Below are positions 1 through 8,393 of a stretch of 64,000 nucleotides of DNA, in pieces (the stretch's first letter is position 1; each line of letters opens with the position of its first letter). The notes under the pieces were generated by a model, which was not told the origin of the DNA, did not search any database, and was given only the letters and a program-made list of their open reading frames with translations. The translations under genes and the position numbers were made by a program. Source of the stretch: Pseudomonas sp. Teo4 (GTDB lineage: Bacteria > Pseudomonadota > Gammaproteobacteria > Pseudomonadales > Pseudomonadaceae); the NCBI RefSeq assembly GCF_034387475.1, contig NZ_JAXCIL010000001.1:744001-808000 (forward strand), read 5' to 3'.

Positions 1-196
1 CCAGGCGCTCCGGCAGCACCACCAGCAGCGGTACGGTGCGGTAGGCCGACAGGCCGTCGCATTCGTAAGGTTTAAGGTCTTCGGGCTGGTGCAGCACCTC
101 GAGGTCCGGCAGTGCCTCGCGCAAGGCCTGCAGCAGGGCCGGCTTGTCGATGACGGGCAGCGGGCCGTCGAGGCGTTCGTCGTAGAGGATGTTCAT
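1..196 (-). CDS. glcD: Glycolate oxidase subunit GlcD, N-terminal part (runs off the left edge)
   Basis: About 65 N-terminal residues are visible, beginning MNILYDERLDG and containing the stretch LKPYECDGLSAYRTVPLLV, which is the typical start of the FAD-binding subunit of glycolate oxidase in pseudomonads. GlcD works with GlcE and GlcF to oxidise glycolate to glyoxylate at the membrane. The rest of the FAD domain and the glcEF genes would lie to the left, outside the window. The 103 bases between its start and the end of the next minus-strand gene must hold its promoter or leader. Identification is from remembered family sequence only. Confidence 0.75.
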   Translation of the reverse strand, partial: MNILYDERLDGPLPVIDKPALLQALREALPDLEVLHQPEDLKPYECDGLSAYRTVPLLVVLPERL

Positions 197-299
197 CGAG
201 CGTACCCTGCGCAGTGCTTATTATTATGCCCGGTGTAGTGTGCGCATCCGGGGGGCTTGGCCCGGGGGTAAGGGTAGCTGCTCCTGTCCGTTGCTGGGT

Positions 300-941
300 T
301 TATGTGCGCCCCAGGTTTGGGCCGGGTGGCTGCGTCATTAGCACTTCAGCCAACGGGACTCCTGACCGAAGCCTCTGCAACAGTGCAGGTTCTGTCAGGT
401 CCGACGCCAGCGCCCGTTCAATGACCGCAGCCAATGCGTCGGCGGGCAACGCCACCACACCATTGTCATCCGCCAACACCAGATCCCCCGGGCTCACCAC
501 CACATCCCCACAGTTGACCGGCACGTTCAGCTCGCTGGCCGTGCCGCCCACCAGCTTGGTGGTCAGCTGGCTGGTGCCTCGGGCAAACACCGGCAATTGG
601 TCAGTGCGCAGTTCGTTGAGGTCGGTGACCACCCCATCGACGACGATGCCCACGGCCCCCGCACAGCGCGCTGCACATTGGGTCACAGCGCCGACACAGG
701 CATGGGAATGGTCGCCGGCCATGTCGATCACCAGCACATCGCCCGGCACAAGGCTGATCAGCGCGCGGTTCACCGCACAGGCATCGGCTTCGGCCAGGCG
801 CAGGGTCACGGCACGGCCGACAATGCGACCGCCCGGGACCATGGCGCGAATCTCATGGCTGACGAACCCACGTTCAAGAAAGTGCCCGAGGGTGGCAAAG
901 CTCACTTCACGCAATTGGGCCATCAGGTGGTCGAGGTTCAT
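300..941 (-). CDS. RraA-like / HMG-aldolase-like family protein (213 aa)
   Basis: The protein has the RraA (4-hydroxy-4-methyl-2-oxoglutarate aldolase / RNase E regulator-like) fold signature: a central VVDGVVTDLNELR segment and the C-terminal VSPGDLVLADDNGVVALP segment. True HMG aldolases of this family read DGGVRD at the first site; here the catalytic arginine position is threonine (VVTD) while the metal-binding aspartate is kept, so the classical pyruvyl-aldolase activity is doubtful. The start at 941 is set by an AAGGAGA ribosome site and by the ATGA overlap with the upstream ridA-like gene, showing translational coupling. It is the last gene of the seven-gene operon that starts at 7216. 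The substrate is unknown. Confidence 0.8.
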   Translation of the reverse strand: MNLDHLMAQLREVSFATLGHFLERGFVSHEIRAMVPGGRIVGRAVTLRLAEADACAVNRALISLVPGDVLVIDMAGDHSHACVGAVTQCAARCAGAVGIVVDGVVTDLNELRTDQLPVFARGTSQLTTKLVGGTASELNVPVNCGDVVVSPGDLVLADDNGVVALPADALAAVIERALASDLTEPALLQRLRSGVPLAEVLMTQPPGPNLGRT

Positions 942-1327
942 TGTCCATTCTCCTTGGCGATCAGTTCGGCAACGCAGTCGATTTCCAGGCTCACGCCCCA
1001 CAGTTGCACGCACACAGTGGTGCGGGCGGGCGGCGCGTGGCCGAGGATTTCGCGGTACACCTCGTTGAACGGCTCCAGCTGGGCCGGGTCGGTGAGGTAG
1101 GCGTTGACCTTGACGATGTGCGACAGGCTGGAGCCGGCGGTTTCCAGAATGGCGGCGAGGTTGGCAAAGGTCTGGCGCACCTGGCCCTTGAAGGACTCTG
1201 GTTGTTCGTCAAAGCTGCCAAGCGAAGGGATCTGCCCTGCGGTGAACACCAGATGGCCGCTGATGACTGCTTGGGAATAAGGCCCTACAGGGCTGATGGT
1301 ACCGGGGGCTGCGTGGATGCGTTTCAT
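938..1327 (-). CDS. RidA family protein (129 aa)
   Basis: The sequence has the RidA/YjgF/UK114 pattern: SPVGPYSQAV near residue 13, LVFTAGQIP, and PPARTTVCVQLWG near the end, including the conserved arginine that binds the carboxylate of imine intermediates. RidA proteins hydrolyse reactive enamines/imines made by PLP or FAD enzymes; catabolic-operon members often act on a pathway intermediate. Its stop overlaps the start of the RraA-like gene by 4 bases (ATGA). It sits between the porin and RraA-like genes of the same operon, which suggests that an imine or 2-oxo acid occurs in the pathway. Confidence 0.9.
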   Translation of the reverse strand: MKRIHAAPGTISPVGPYSQAVISGHLVFTAGQIPSLGSFDEQPESFKGQVRQTFANLAAILETAGSSLSHIVKVNAYLTDPAQLEPFNEVYREILGHAPPARTTVCVQLWGVSLEIDCVAELIAKENGQ

Positions 1328-1385
1328 GGTTTCTCCTTGTGTGGGTAGGGCGTACCGCCGCGCGCGACGGCGGCACGCGGCAGGG

Positions 1386-2693
1386 TCAGAACAGCGCCAG
1401 GCTGTAGCTGACGATCAGGCGGTTCTGTTCCTGGTTGGGGTCGATCTGCGAGTGCAGCAGGCCTTGGCGCCAGGCCAGGCCCAGGCCTTTGAAGGCGCCA
1501 CTCTGGATCACGTAGTCCAGGCCCAGGTCGCGCTCCCACTCGGAGGCGTCATGGCCCGAAGTGGTGCGAATGTCGTCACCCTTGAGGTACATCAGCGAGA
1601 ACTTCAGGCCCGGCACACCGGCTGCGGCAAAGTCGTAGCTGTACTGGGCGAAGGCGGTACGCTCGCCGGCGCGGTTGAAGCTGGCGAGCATGCGGTCGGT
1701 GTGCAGGTACAGGCTGGCGCCGCCCGAGCCCTTGCCGGCCAGCGAACCCTGGTTCGGCTGCACGAAGTTGCTGGCATCGGACACTTCCTGATAGCCCGCC
1801 ATCAGGGCATGACCCTGAACGGCGTAGGTGAGGGCCGCGCTCCAGGTGTGGTTGTCGAGCTTGCCGTCACCATCGTCGGTGAAGCCGCCCACCCGGTAAC
1901 CGGCCGCACGCCCGGCAGCGCTGTCGTTGGCGCCGTCGGCGGTGGTGCGGAAGTAGCGCAGCTCGGTTTTCAGTGTCTGCCCTTCGGCGAGGGGCAGGGT
2001 ATGGATCAGGCCGAGGAAGTGCTGGTTGTAGTAGTCCTCGAGATTGGCGAAGTAGTACTGGGCGGTGAGCTGTTTGCCGATCTGGTAGTCGCCGCCGGCG
2101 AACAGGAACTGGTCGCTCTCGCGGCTGCCCCCGGCAATCGCCAGGCCCGTGCGGTCGCTGGAACCTCGCCCGGTGGCGCGGTTCAGGCGCCCGCCGGTCA
2201 AGGTCAGGCCGTCGAGCTCGCTGGAGGTCAGCTGGGTGCCTTCGAAGGTTTGCGGCAGCAGGCGGCCGTCGTTGTAGGTCAGCACCGGCAGCTTGGGCAG
2301 CAACGTGCCGTGGCGAAGCTCGGTGTTGGACACCTTCAGCTTGGCGGTCAGGCCCAGGCGGCTCCACTGGTTGGCGGCGCCGTCGCCGTCATCGGGGATC
2401 ATGCTGCTGCCGCGATGGCGGCCTGCGCCGCTGTCGAGTGTCACGCCCATCAGGCCCAGGGCATCCAGCCCCACGCCCACGGGGCCGTCGGTGTAACCGG
2501 ACTTGAAGTCGAGCACGAACGCCTGCGCCCATTCCTCGGTCTTGCTCTGCCCAAGGCTGCCGGCCTGGTCGCGAAAGTCGTTGCTGAAGTAGAAATTGCG
2601 CAGGCCCAAGGTGGCATGGCTGTCTTTGACCAGCTCGGCCTGGGCGAACGGGGACAGCGCAAGCGCGCCTGCGGTGATCAGGTACTTGTTCAT
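1386..2693 (-). CDS. OprD family outer-membrane porin (435 aa)
   Basis: Start at 2693 gives a signal peptide (MNKYLITAGALALSPFAQA) followed by mature sequence of OprD type: LRNFYFSNDFRD near the start, repeated amphipathic strands, WRQGLLHSQIDPNQEQNR near the end, and a terminal aromatic residue (LALF) as needed for barrel insertion. Length of about 435 residues fits the OprD/OpdK family, which takes up small carboxylates and amino acids. It lies 66 bases downstream of an MHS-type transporter and upstream of ridA/rraA-like genes, so it most likely brings the operon's substrate across the outer membrane. Confidence 0.9.
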   Translation of the reverse strand: MNKYLITAGALALSPFAQAELVKDSHATLGLRNFYFSNDFRDQAGSLGQSKTEEWAQAFVLDFKSGYTDGPVGVGLDALGLMGVTLDSGAGRHRGSSMIPDDGDGAANQWSRLGLTAKLKVSNTELRHGTLLPKLPVLTYNDGRLLPQTFEGTQLTSSELDGLTLTGGRLNRATGRGSSDRTGLAIAGGSRESDQFLFAGGDYQIGKQLTAQYYFANLEDYYNQHFLGLIHTLPLAEGQTLKTELRYFRTTADGANDSAAGRAAGYRVGGFTDDGDGKLDNHTWSAALTYAVQGHALMAGYQEVSDASNFVQPNQGSLAGKGSGGASLYLHTDRMLASFNRAGERTAFAQYSYDFAAAGVPGLKFSLMYLKGDDIRTTSGHDASEWERDLGLDYVIQSGAFKGLGLAWRQGLLHSQIDPNQEQNRLIVSYSLALF

Positions 2694-2759
2694 CGATAAA
2701 CTCTGCAAACGGAAAGTGAAGGGGCCCGCCCGCACGACGGGCACTCGGTTCGGGGCGGC

Positions 2760-4091
2760 TCAATGCCGCGCGGTGTCGATATCCCGCTTGAAGGTTTCGG
2801 TGAGCAGCAGCAGGGCGATCAGCGAGACGACCGCCGAGCCGATCATGTACCAGGCGATGGACGAGCCCTTGCCGGTCATCGACAGCAGGGCGGTGGTCAC
2901 CAGCGGCGTGGCTGCGCTGCCCAGAAGGCCCGAGAGCATGTAGCTGATCGACAGCCCCGAATAGCGCACCCGGGTGCCGAACAGTTCGGCCAGGAAGGTG
3001 GCGATGGGGCCGTAGTTGGCGGCGAAGGCGGTCATCAGCAGCAGGTAGCCGGCGAACACCAGGCCCAGCACTTTGGTGTCCATCAGCCAGAACATCGGGA
3101 ACGCCACCAAGGCTTCGGCGATGATCCCGCCGATGATGATCGGCTTGCGCGCGACCCGGTCGGACAGCGCGCCGAAGAATGGCAGCAGGGCGATGCAAGC
3201 CGCGCAGGACACCAGCACCACCGTGAGCATTTCGCCGCGGCTGAAGCCCAGGGTCTGGGTGCCGTAGGTGAGGCCGAAGGCCACGATCAGGTTATACGAG
3301 GTGCCGGTGGACATGGTCGCCACGCCGCCCAGCAGCACTTGCTTCCAGTACTTGCGCATCACCTCCAGCAGCGGCACCTTGACCTGCGTGCCTTTGTGTT
3401 CCACCGCCTTGAACGAAGGTGTTTCATGGATGTTCAGGCGAATGTACAGCCCCAGCGCGATCAGCAGCACACTGAGCAGGAACGGCACGCGCCAGCCCCA
3501 GTCCAGCAACTGCTCGTTGCTCAGGGTGGTGGCGAACAGCAGGAACACCAGGTTGGCCAGCATCGTGCCCGCTGGTACGCCAATCTGTACCCACGAGCCA
3601 TACAGCCCGCGCTGGTGTTTCGGCGCATGCTCCACCGCCATCAACACCGCGCCGCCCCATTCGCCACCCAGCGCCAGGCCCTGGATGATGCGCAGGGTCA
3701 GCAGCATGATCGGCGCCCAGATGCCCACTGACTGGTAGCTTGGCAGCAGGCCGATGGCGAAGGTCGCCGCGCCCATGGTCAGCAGCGAGATCAACAGCAT
3801 CGACTTGCGCCCCAGGCGGTCGCCGAAGTGGCCGAACAGCGCCGCGCCGATGATCCGCGCGCCGTAGGCCGAGGCGAAGGTGCCGAAGGCCAGCAGGGTG
3901 CCGACCAACGGGTCGAAGCCTGGGAAGAAGATCTTGTTGAACACCAGGGCCGAGGCCGTGGCGAAGAGGAACAGGTCATACCACTCGACGGTGGTACCGA
4001 TTACGCTGGCCACCGCGACTTTTTTCATATCGGCGGTGCGTTGTGGTTGCACGTCGGCAACCTCGGTGTACGCAGGACTGGTCATTGCCAT
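2760..4091 (-). CDS. MFS transporter, metabolite:H+ symporter (MHS) type
   Basis: This is a twelve-segment MFS protein of the MHS group (shikimate, citrate, proline/betaine permease relatives): N-terminal VIGTTVEWYDLFLF, the loop 2-3 motif GHFGDRLGRKS, and GLALGGEWGGAVLMAVEHAP in segment 4-5. Two close ATG codons are possible (4091 and 4085); GGGAGA lies 5 and 11 bases upstream respectively, so the start is uncertain by two codons. It is the second MHS transporter of the same operon (the other is at 5921-7216), implying either two related substrates or uptake plus export. Confidence 0.88.
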   Translation of the reverse strand: MAMTSPAYTEVADVQPQRTADMKKVAVASVIGTTVEWYDLFLFATASALVFNKIFFPGFDPLVGTLLAFGTFASAYGARIIGAALFGHFGDRLGRKSMLLISLLTMGAATFAIGLLPSYQSVGIWAPIMLLTLRIIQGLALGGEWGGAVLMAVEHAPKHQRGLYGSWVQIGVPAGTMLANLVFLLFATTLSNEQLLDWGWRVPFLLSVLLIALGLYIRLNIHETPSFKAVEHKGTQVKVPLLEVMRKYWKQVLLGGVATMSTGTSYNLIVAFGLTYGTQTLGFSRGEMLTVVLVSCAACIALLPFFGALSDRVARKPIIIGGIIAEALVAFPMFWLMDTKVLGLVFAGYLLLMTAFAANYGPIATFLAELFGTRVRYSGLSISYMLSGLLGSAATPLVTTALLSMTGKGSSIAWYMIGSAVVSLIALLLLTETFKRDIDTARH

Positions 4092-4225
4092 TTTCTCCCG
4101 AATGATGGGTTCTCGTTGTTCTTGGCAGTTGAAGGTGTCGCGTGTAGTTGTTGTTTTTCGGGCAAAGCGTGCCCGGGACGCCCGACGGTTCACGTTGTCG
4201 GGCGCCTGGGGTAGAGCAGGGGCGG

Positions 4226-5155
4226 TCAGTAACCTAAGGTGGGGTCGACCCGGTTCAGCAGCGGTTCGCCGGCCTCCAGGCGGCGAACGTTTTCAGCGAC
4301 CTGCTGGGCGATGCAGGCGTGGGAGGCGCAGGACGCCATGTGTGGGGTGATGACGATGCCTGGGGTGGTCCACAGGCGATTGTCCAGCGGTAGCGGTTCC
4401 TTCTCGAACACATCCAGCACTGCGCCGCGCAACCGGCCGCTGCTGACTGCCGCGATCAGGTCGTCGGCCTGCAGGTGCTGGCCGCGCCCGCAGTTCACCA
4501 CTGCCGCGCCCGGGGCCAGGGCCTGGAACGTATCGCGGCAGAGAATGCCGCGGGTGGCAGCGGTGAGTGGCAGCAGGTTCACCAGCAGGTCGAGGCCATC
4601 GAGGAAACCGTCGAACTCGGCCGGGCCGGCGAACGTGCGCACGGCATCCAGGCGTTTTTCGCTGCGTGCCCAGCCGCGAACCGCGTAACCGGCGGCGGCC
4701 AGCTCGGTGGCGATCGCACCGCCCAGCGAACCCAGGCCCATGATGCCTACATGGAAGTCGCCGGCCGGCCGTTGCGGGTGGCGCAACCACTGTTGGCGTT
4801 GCTGCTGCGCCATGGCCAGGTCGAAGTCGCGGTGGTAATGGGTCACGGCCCAGCGTACGTATTCGGCCATGCCCTGGCGGTGCGCCGGGTCGACCACGCG
4901 GCAGATCGGCAGCGCTGGCAGATGCGGGTCGTTGGCCAGGTGGTCTACACCGGCGGCCACCGAGTGGATCAGCTTGAGGTTGGGCAGCGCGCCCAGGCTG
5001 CCGGCCGGTGGGAACCAGCAGGCGGCCACTTCGGCCTCGCACGCAGCCGGGTCATCGGCCAGCACCACCGGCACCTGCGGGGCGCTGCGGGCGAAGGCCG
5101 ACTGCAGTTGGCCGAGCAGCACCGGGTCGGTCGAGAGCAATACCAGCGGTTTCAT
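4226..5155 (-). CDS. D-isomer-specific 2-hydroxyacid dehydrogenase (glyoxylate/hydroxypyruvate reductase-like, 309 aa)
   Basis: The NAD(P)-binding Rossmann motif GLGSLGGAIA is present, followed by the catalytic Arg in VNCGRGQHL, the Glu in FEKEPLP and the His in VITPHMAS, so the active site is complete. Length (309) and the C-terminal LNRVDPTLGY match GhrA-type reductases, which interconvert 2-oxo and 2-hydroxy acids. Its ATG overlaps the stop of the class II aldolase gene by four bases (ATGA, 5152-5155), so the two are translationally coupled and probably catalyse consecutive steps. 134 bases separate it from the downstream transporter. Substrate unknown. Confidence 0.88.
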   Translation of the reverse strand: MKPLVLLSTDPVLLGQLQSAFARSAPQVPVVLADDPAACEAEVAACWFPPAGSLGALPNLKLIHSVAAGVDHLANDPHLPALPICRVVDPAHRQGMAEYVRWAVTHYHRDFDLAMAQQQRQQWLRHPQRPAGDFHVGIMGLGSLGGAIATELAAAGYAVRGWARSEKRLDAVRTFAGPAEFDGFLDGLDLLVNLLPLTAATRGILCRDTFQALAPGAAVVNCGRGQHLQADDLIAAVSSGRLRGAVLDVFEKEPLPLDNRLWTTPGIVITPHMASCASHACIAQQVAENVRRLEAGEPLLNRVDPTLGY

Positions 5156-5907
5156 GAGCAATACGACTCGCGTTGGTGTTCGATCAGGGTCAAAGCAGCA
5201 TTCCAGCTCAAGTCGACGATCTGCGCCGACTCGTCGCGTTCAAACTGCGCAGCGGTGTGGCGGCACACTTCTTCGGACGGGTACACCAGCTTGCTGTTGC
5301 CAGCCAATGCCTGGATCTGCGCCTGGCAGGCGCGTTCGAGGAAGTGGATTTCATGAAACGCCGCCGCCACGCTGCTACCGCCGGCCAACAGGCCGTGGTT
5401 GCGCAGGATCATCGCCTTGTGTGGCCCCAGGTCGGCGATCAGCCGTTCGCGCTCGTCCAGCGACAGGGCAATGCCCTCGTACTGGTGGTAGGCCAGCTTG
5501 CCGTAGAACTTCAGCGCATGCTGGCTGATCGGCAGCAGCCCGTGCTCCTGGGCCGACACGGCGATGCCAGCGGCGGTGTGGGTGTGGATCACGCAGTGCA
5601 TATCGGGGCGGGCCATGTGGATCGCCGAGTGGATCACGAAGCCTGCGGCATTTACCCGACGCTCGCCGAAGGCCTCGTCCACCACGTTGCCATGCTGGTC
5701 GATGCGCACCAGGTCGCTGGCCCGCATGCGGTCGAAGATCACTCCATAGCGGTTGATCAGAAAGTGATGCTCAGGCCCCGGAATACGCAGGGTGATGTGG
5801 GTGTCGATCAGGTCGGTCATGCGAAAGTGCGCGACCATTCGGTACAGCGCGGCCAGTTCGCAACGTGCCTGCCATTCGGCATCGCTGATGTTGTGTGGCT
5901 TGCTCAT
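5152..5907 (-). CDS. Class II aldolase/adducin family protein (251 aa)
   Basis: It carries the zinc-site histidines of the class II aldolase/adducin family in HCVIHTHTAAG (about residue 110) and the third histidine in ILRNHGLLAGG, plus IDTHITLRIPG near the N-terminus. Members cleave or epimerise phosphorylated or free sugar acids; others are decarboxylases. Nothing here tells the substrate. The start at 5907 is 13 bases below the stop of the upstream MHS transporter and is preceded by CAGGAG; the end is coupled to the dehydrogenase. A retro-aldol or decarboxylation step next to a 2-hydroxyacid dehydrogenase is the natural reading. Confidence 0.85.
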   Translation of the reverse strand: MSKPHNISDAEWQARCELAALYRMVAHFRMTDLIDTHITLRIPGPEHHFLINRYGVIFDRMRASDLVRIDQHGNVVDEAFGERRVNAAGFVIHSAIHMARPDMHCVIHTHTAAGIAVSAQEHGLLPISQHALKFYGKLAYHQYEGIALSLDERERLIADLGPHKAMILRNHGLLAGGSSVAAAFHEIHFLERACQAQIQALAGNSKLVYPSEEVCRHTAAQFERDESAQIVDLSWNAALTLIEHQRESYCS

Positions 5908-5920
5908 GAAAACTCCTGGT

Positions 5921-7216
5921 TTAGCGAGCGATGACGGCTTCGGGCTGTTGGCCTTCGCCGCGCAGGCGCGCGAGGCCACAGACACCGATCAGAGAAAGGG
6001 CGGACAAGAAGGTGAAGAACAGCGCCAACGGCATCCACTGGCCGGCGAAACGGTCCGCCAGCAAGGTGCCGATGATCGGCGTACTACCACCGGCCAGGGC
6101 GCAGATCAGCTGGTAGGCCAGGGAGATGCCCGAGTAGCGCAGGTGCGCCGGGAAGGCTTGGGACATGTAGCCGGCAATGACCGCGTACAGCGCCGAGAGA
6201 GTGACCACCGCCAAGGCGATGCCGAGGGTCATCAGCACCAGGTTCTGGGTGCCGACCAGCAGGAACATCGGGTAGGGCACGGCCATGCACAGCAGCGCCA
6301 CCAGCTTGAGGAAGCGGCCCTCGCCGAGGCGCTCGGCCAGCAGCGCGGCCAGCGGCTGGGTCAGGAACTGCAGGATGGTCACCAGGAACAGGCAGTCGAG
6401 GATGGTCGACCGAGGGATACCCTGGTACGTGGTGACGTAGGTGATCATGAAGGTGTTGGTGAAGAAGAACCCGGCCGAACCGATGGTCACCGCCAGGGCG
6501 GCGAATACAATCTGCTTCCAGCAATCACGTACCACTTCCAGCACCGGGTACTTGACCACTTCCTGCTTGGCCTTGGCCGCCTTGAACTCAGGCGATTCTT
6601 CGGCACCGAAACGAATGGCCAGGCCGACCAGCATCAGCACACCGCTGGCCAGGAACGGCAGGCGCCAGCCCCAGCTGAGGAAGTCGTCCTGGTCGAGCAT
6701 CGACACCAGGCGAAATGCGATCAGTGCCAGCAACAGGCCTGCCGGGCTGCCCAGCTGGGCGAACGAGGCGTAGAACACCTTGCGCTTGGCCGGGGCATGT
6801 TCGCTGGCCATCAGCACCGCGCCGCCCCATTCGCCGCCCACCGAAATACCCTGGATCAGGCGCAGCACGACCAGGCCGATGGGGGCCCAGATGCCGGCAG
6901 TGGCGTAGCTGGGTAGCAAGCCGATGCCGGTGGTGGCAAGGCCCATCAGCAGCATGGTCACCAGCAACATCTGCTTGCGCCCCAGGCGGTCGCCCAGGTG
7001 GCCGAACACCATGCCGGCCATTGGGCGGGCGATGAAGCCCACGGCGAAGGTGCCGAACGCCGCCAGGGTGCTGAGCAAAGGGTTGCTGCTGGGGAAGAAG
7101 ACCTGGCCAAGCACCAGCGCCGCCGCCGTGGCGTAGATGTAGAAATCGTAGAATTCGATGGTGGTGCCGACGAACGCGGCCGCCGCCGCACGACGCGGCT
7201 GGTTGGAGGTTTGCAT
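5921..7216 (-). CDS. MHS-type MFS transporter, first gene of the catabolic operon (431 aa)
   Basis: N-terminus has RRAAAAAFVGTTIEFYDFYIY, followed by GHLGDRLGRKQ (MFS loop 2-3) and GISVGGEWGGAVLMASEHAP. It is a clear paralogue of the transporter at 61577-62881 (which begins with the same RRAAAAAFxGT pattern), and each is divergent from a paralogous LysR gene. It is the promoter-proximal gene of the operon running to 300. The ribosome site is AAGAAGG. Likely role: proton-coupled uptake of the organic acid or ureido compound that induces the system. Confidence 0.9.
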   Translation of the reverse strand: MQTSNQPRRAAAAAFVGTTIEFYDFYIYATAAALVLGQVFFPSSNPLLSTLAAFGTFAVGFIARPMAGMVFGHLGDRLGRKQMLLVTMLLMGLATTGIGLLPSYATAGIWAPIGLVVLRLIQGISVGGEWGGAVLMASEHAPAKRKVFYASFAQLGSPAGLLLALIAFRLVSMLDQDDFLSWGWRLPFLASGVLMLVGLAIRFGAEESPEFKAAKAKQEVVKYPVLEVVRDCWKQIVFAALAVTIGSAGFFFTNTFMITYVTTYQGIPRSTILDCLFLVTILQFLTQPLAALLAERLGEGRFLKLVALLCMAVPYPMFLLVGTQNLVLMTLGIALAVVTLSALYAVIAGYMSQAFPAHLRYSGISLAYQLICALAGGSTPIIGTLLADRFAGQWMPLALFFTFLSALSLIGVCGLARLRGEGQQPEAVIAR

Positions 7217-7290
7217 GCAAGGCCCTTCTTGGAGTTATAGGCAGGGTTCTGGTCTGGCTAAGCCGGTCGCGCTCTCTGGCGCTTTCGGGT

Positions 7291-7339
7291 TTTATCGCCC
7301 TGGGGCTATGATTAGTCAATTTGCTAATTCTTATCCGTG
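7291..7339. promoter_or_regulatory. Conserved LysR operator in the divergent promoter of the left LysR/MHS module
   Basis: Bases 7291-7322 match the segment at 61471-61502 (read on the other strand) in 29 of 32 positions, including an uninterrupted shared core GGCTATGATTAGTCAATTT. Inside and just beyond it lies the exact dyad ATTAG-N8-CTAAT (7311-7328), fitting the T-N11-A rule of LysR sites. The orientation relative to the LysR gene is the same in both places. Inference: the binding site of the paralogous LysR proteins. Confidence 0.65.
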
Positions 7340-7369
7340 GTATTAGCAGCGCTACTACTAGAGGCCAGG

Positions 7370-8353
7370 ATGAACCCACCGAACTCGCGATCTGACGCTT
7401 TGGTCAACAAATGGGAGGGCCGGCGATTTCTCAACGACCGCCTGGATTGGAACCTGCTGCGCACCTACCTGGTGATTGGCCAGGAAGGCAGCATCAGCCG
7501 GGCTGCGGCACGCCTGCACATTACCCAGTCGGCGGTGAGCCAGGCGCTCAGGAGGCTGGAGGAACAGCTGGAATGTGCGCTGATTTTGCGCCGTGGCCCG
7601 CGCTTTGACCTGACGGCGGCGGGCGAGGAAGTGCTGCGTATCGCCACCGACATCTATGGCGATGTATCGCGCATCAGCGCGGCGGTGGAGCAGCGCAGCG
7701 ATGCCGTGGCGGGTAAGGTAAGGCTGCTGACCATCAGTCGGGTGCAGTCCGCGCTTTACGACGAGTTCCTGGCCGACTTCCACGAAGCCCATCCACGGGT
7801 GGAGCTGGAAATCGAGGTGCTGCGCAGTGCCGACATCATCAGCTCGCTGTTGCAGAAAACCGCTACCGCCGGCCTTGGCCTGTGCCGCATTCCCCAGCCC
7901 AAGTTGGAGCAACGCCAGTTGCTGCGCCAGCGTTACGCGTTCTACTGCGGCCGCCGCCATCGCCTGTTTGGCCGCACCGATGTGGCGCTGGAGGACATGC
8001 AGGGTGACAGCTTCGTGAGCTTCGTCAGTGATCAGCTGGGCGGCAACCTGTCGCCCCTGGCCATGTTCAGGGACCAGCAGGGTTTTACTGGGCGTATCGT
8101 GGCATCGTCGTCCAACTTCGAGGAAATCCACCGTTTGGTGTGTGCCGGTTTCGGCATTGGCTGCCTGCCCGAGCACCTGGTGCAGCGCGACATCGAGCAG
8201 GGGCTGCTGTGGCGTTTGCCGCCTGCCGAAGGCATCGTCGATGTGGATTTGCTGCTGCTGTGGAACCGCGAGCAGCGGCTCACGGTGGCTGAGAGCGTGT
8301 TTCTGGAAAGTTTCCAGCATCGGTTGGCGACGCTGGATGGCGGTACGGCCTGA
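7370..8353 (+). CDS. LysR family transcriptional regulator (327 aa), left module
   Basis: The N-terminal winged helix-turn-helix is DWNLLRTYLVIGQEGSISRA with AARLHITQSAVSQALRRLEEQL, followed by the periplasmic-binding-type effector domain. Start at 7370 is chosen for the GAGGCCAGG ribosome site; an in-frame ATG at 7337 is possible but overlaps the operator region. It is divergent from the seven-gene operon (MHS transporter start at 7216) and likely activates it. By eye well over half of its aligned residues equal those of the LysR protein at 60514-61422, including CGxxHRLFG and FRDQQGFxGRIVASS, so the two are recent paralogues. Confidence 0.92.
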   Translation: MNPPNSRSDALVNKWEGRRFLNDRLDWNLLRTYLVIGQEGSISRAAARLHITQSAVSQALRRLEEQLECALILRRGPRFDLTAAGEEVLRIATDIYGDVSRISAAVEQRSDAVAGKVRLLTISRVQSALYDEFLADFHEAHPRVELEIEVLRSADIISSLLQKTATAGLGLCRIPQPKLEQRQLLRQRYAFYCGRRHRLFGRTDVALEDMQGDSFVSFVSDQLGGNLSPLAMFRDQQGFTGRIVASSSNFEEIHRLVCAGFGIGCLPEHLVQRDIEQGLLWRLPPAEGIVDVDLLLLWNREQRLTVAESVFLESFQHRLATLDGGTA

Positions 8354-8393
8354 AAAAACGCGGGGCTTGTCACACCATATTCGGTGCTTGGCA

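Noticed and set aside
1296..2699. Long plus-strand frame of 467 codons opposite the OprD porin
   Set aside because: Mirror of the porin gene caused by high GC; low-complexity V/A/G/Q-rich product without family features.
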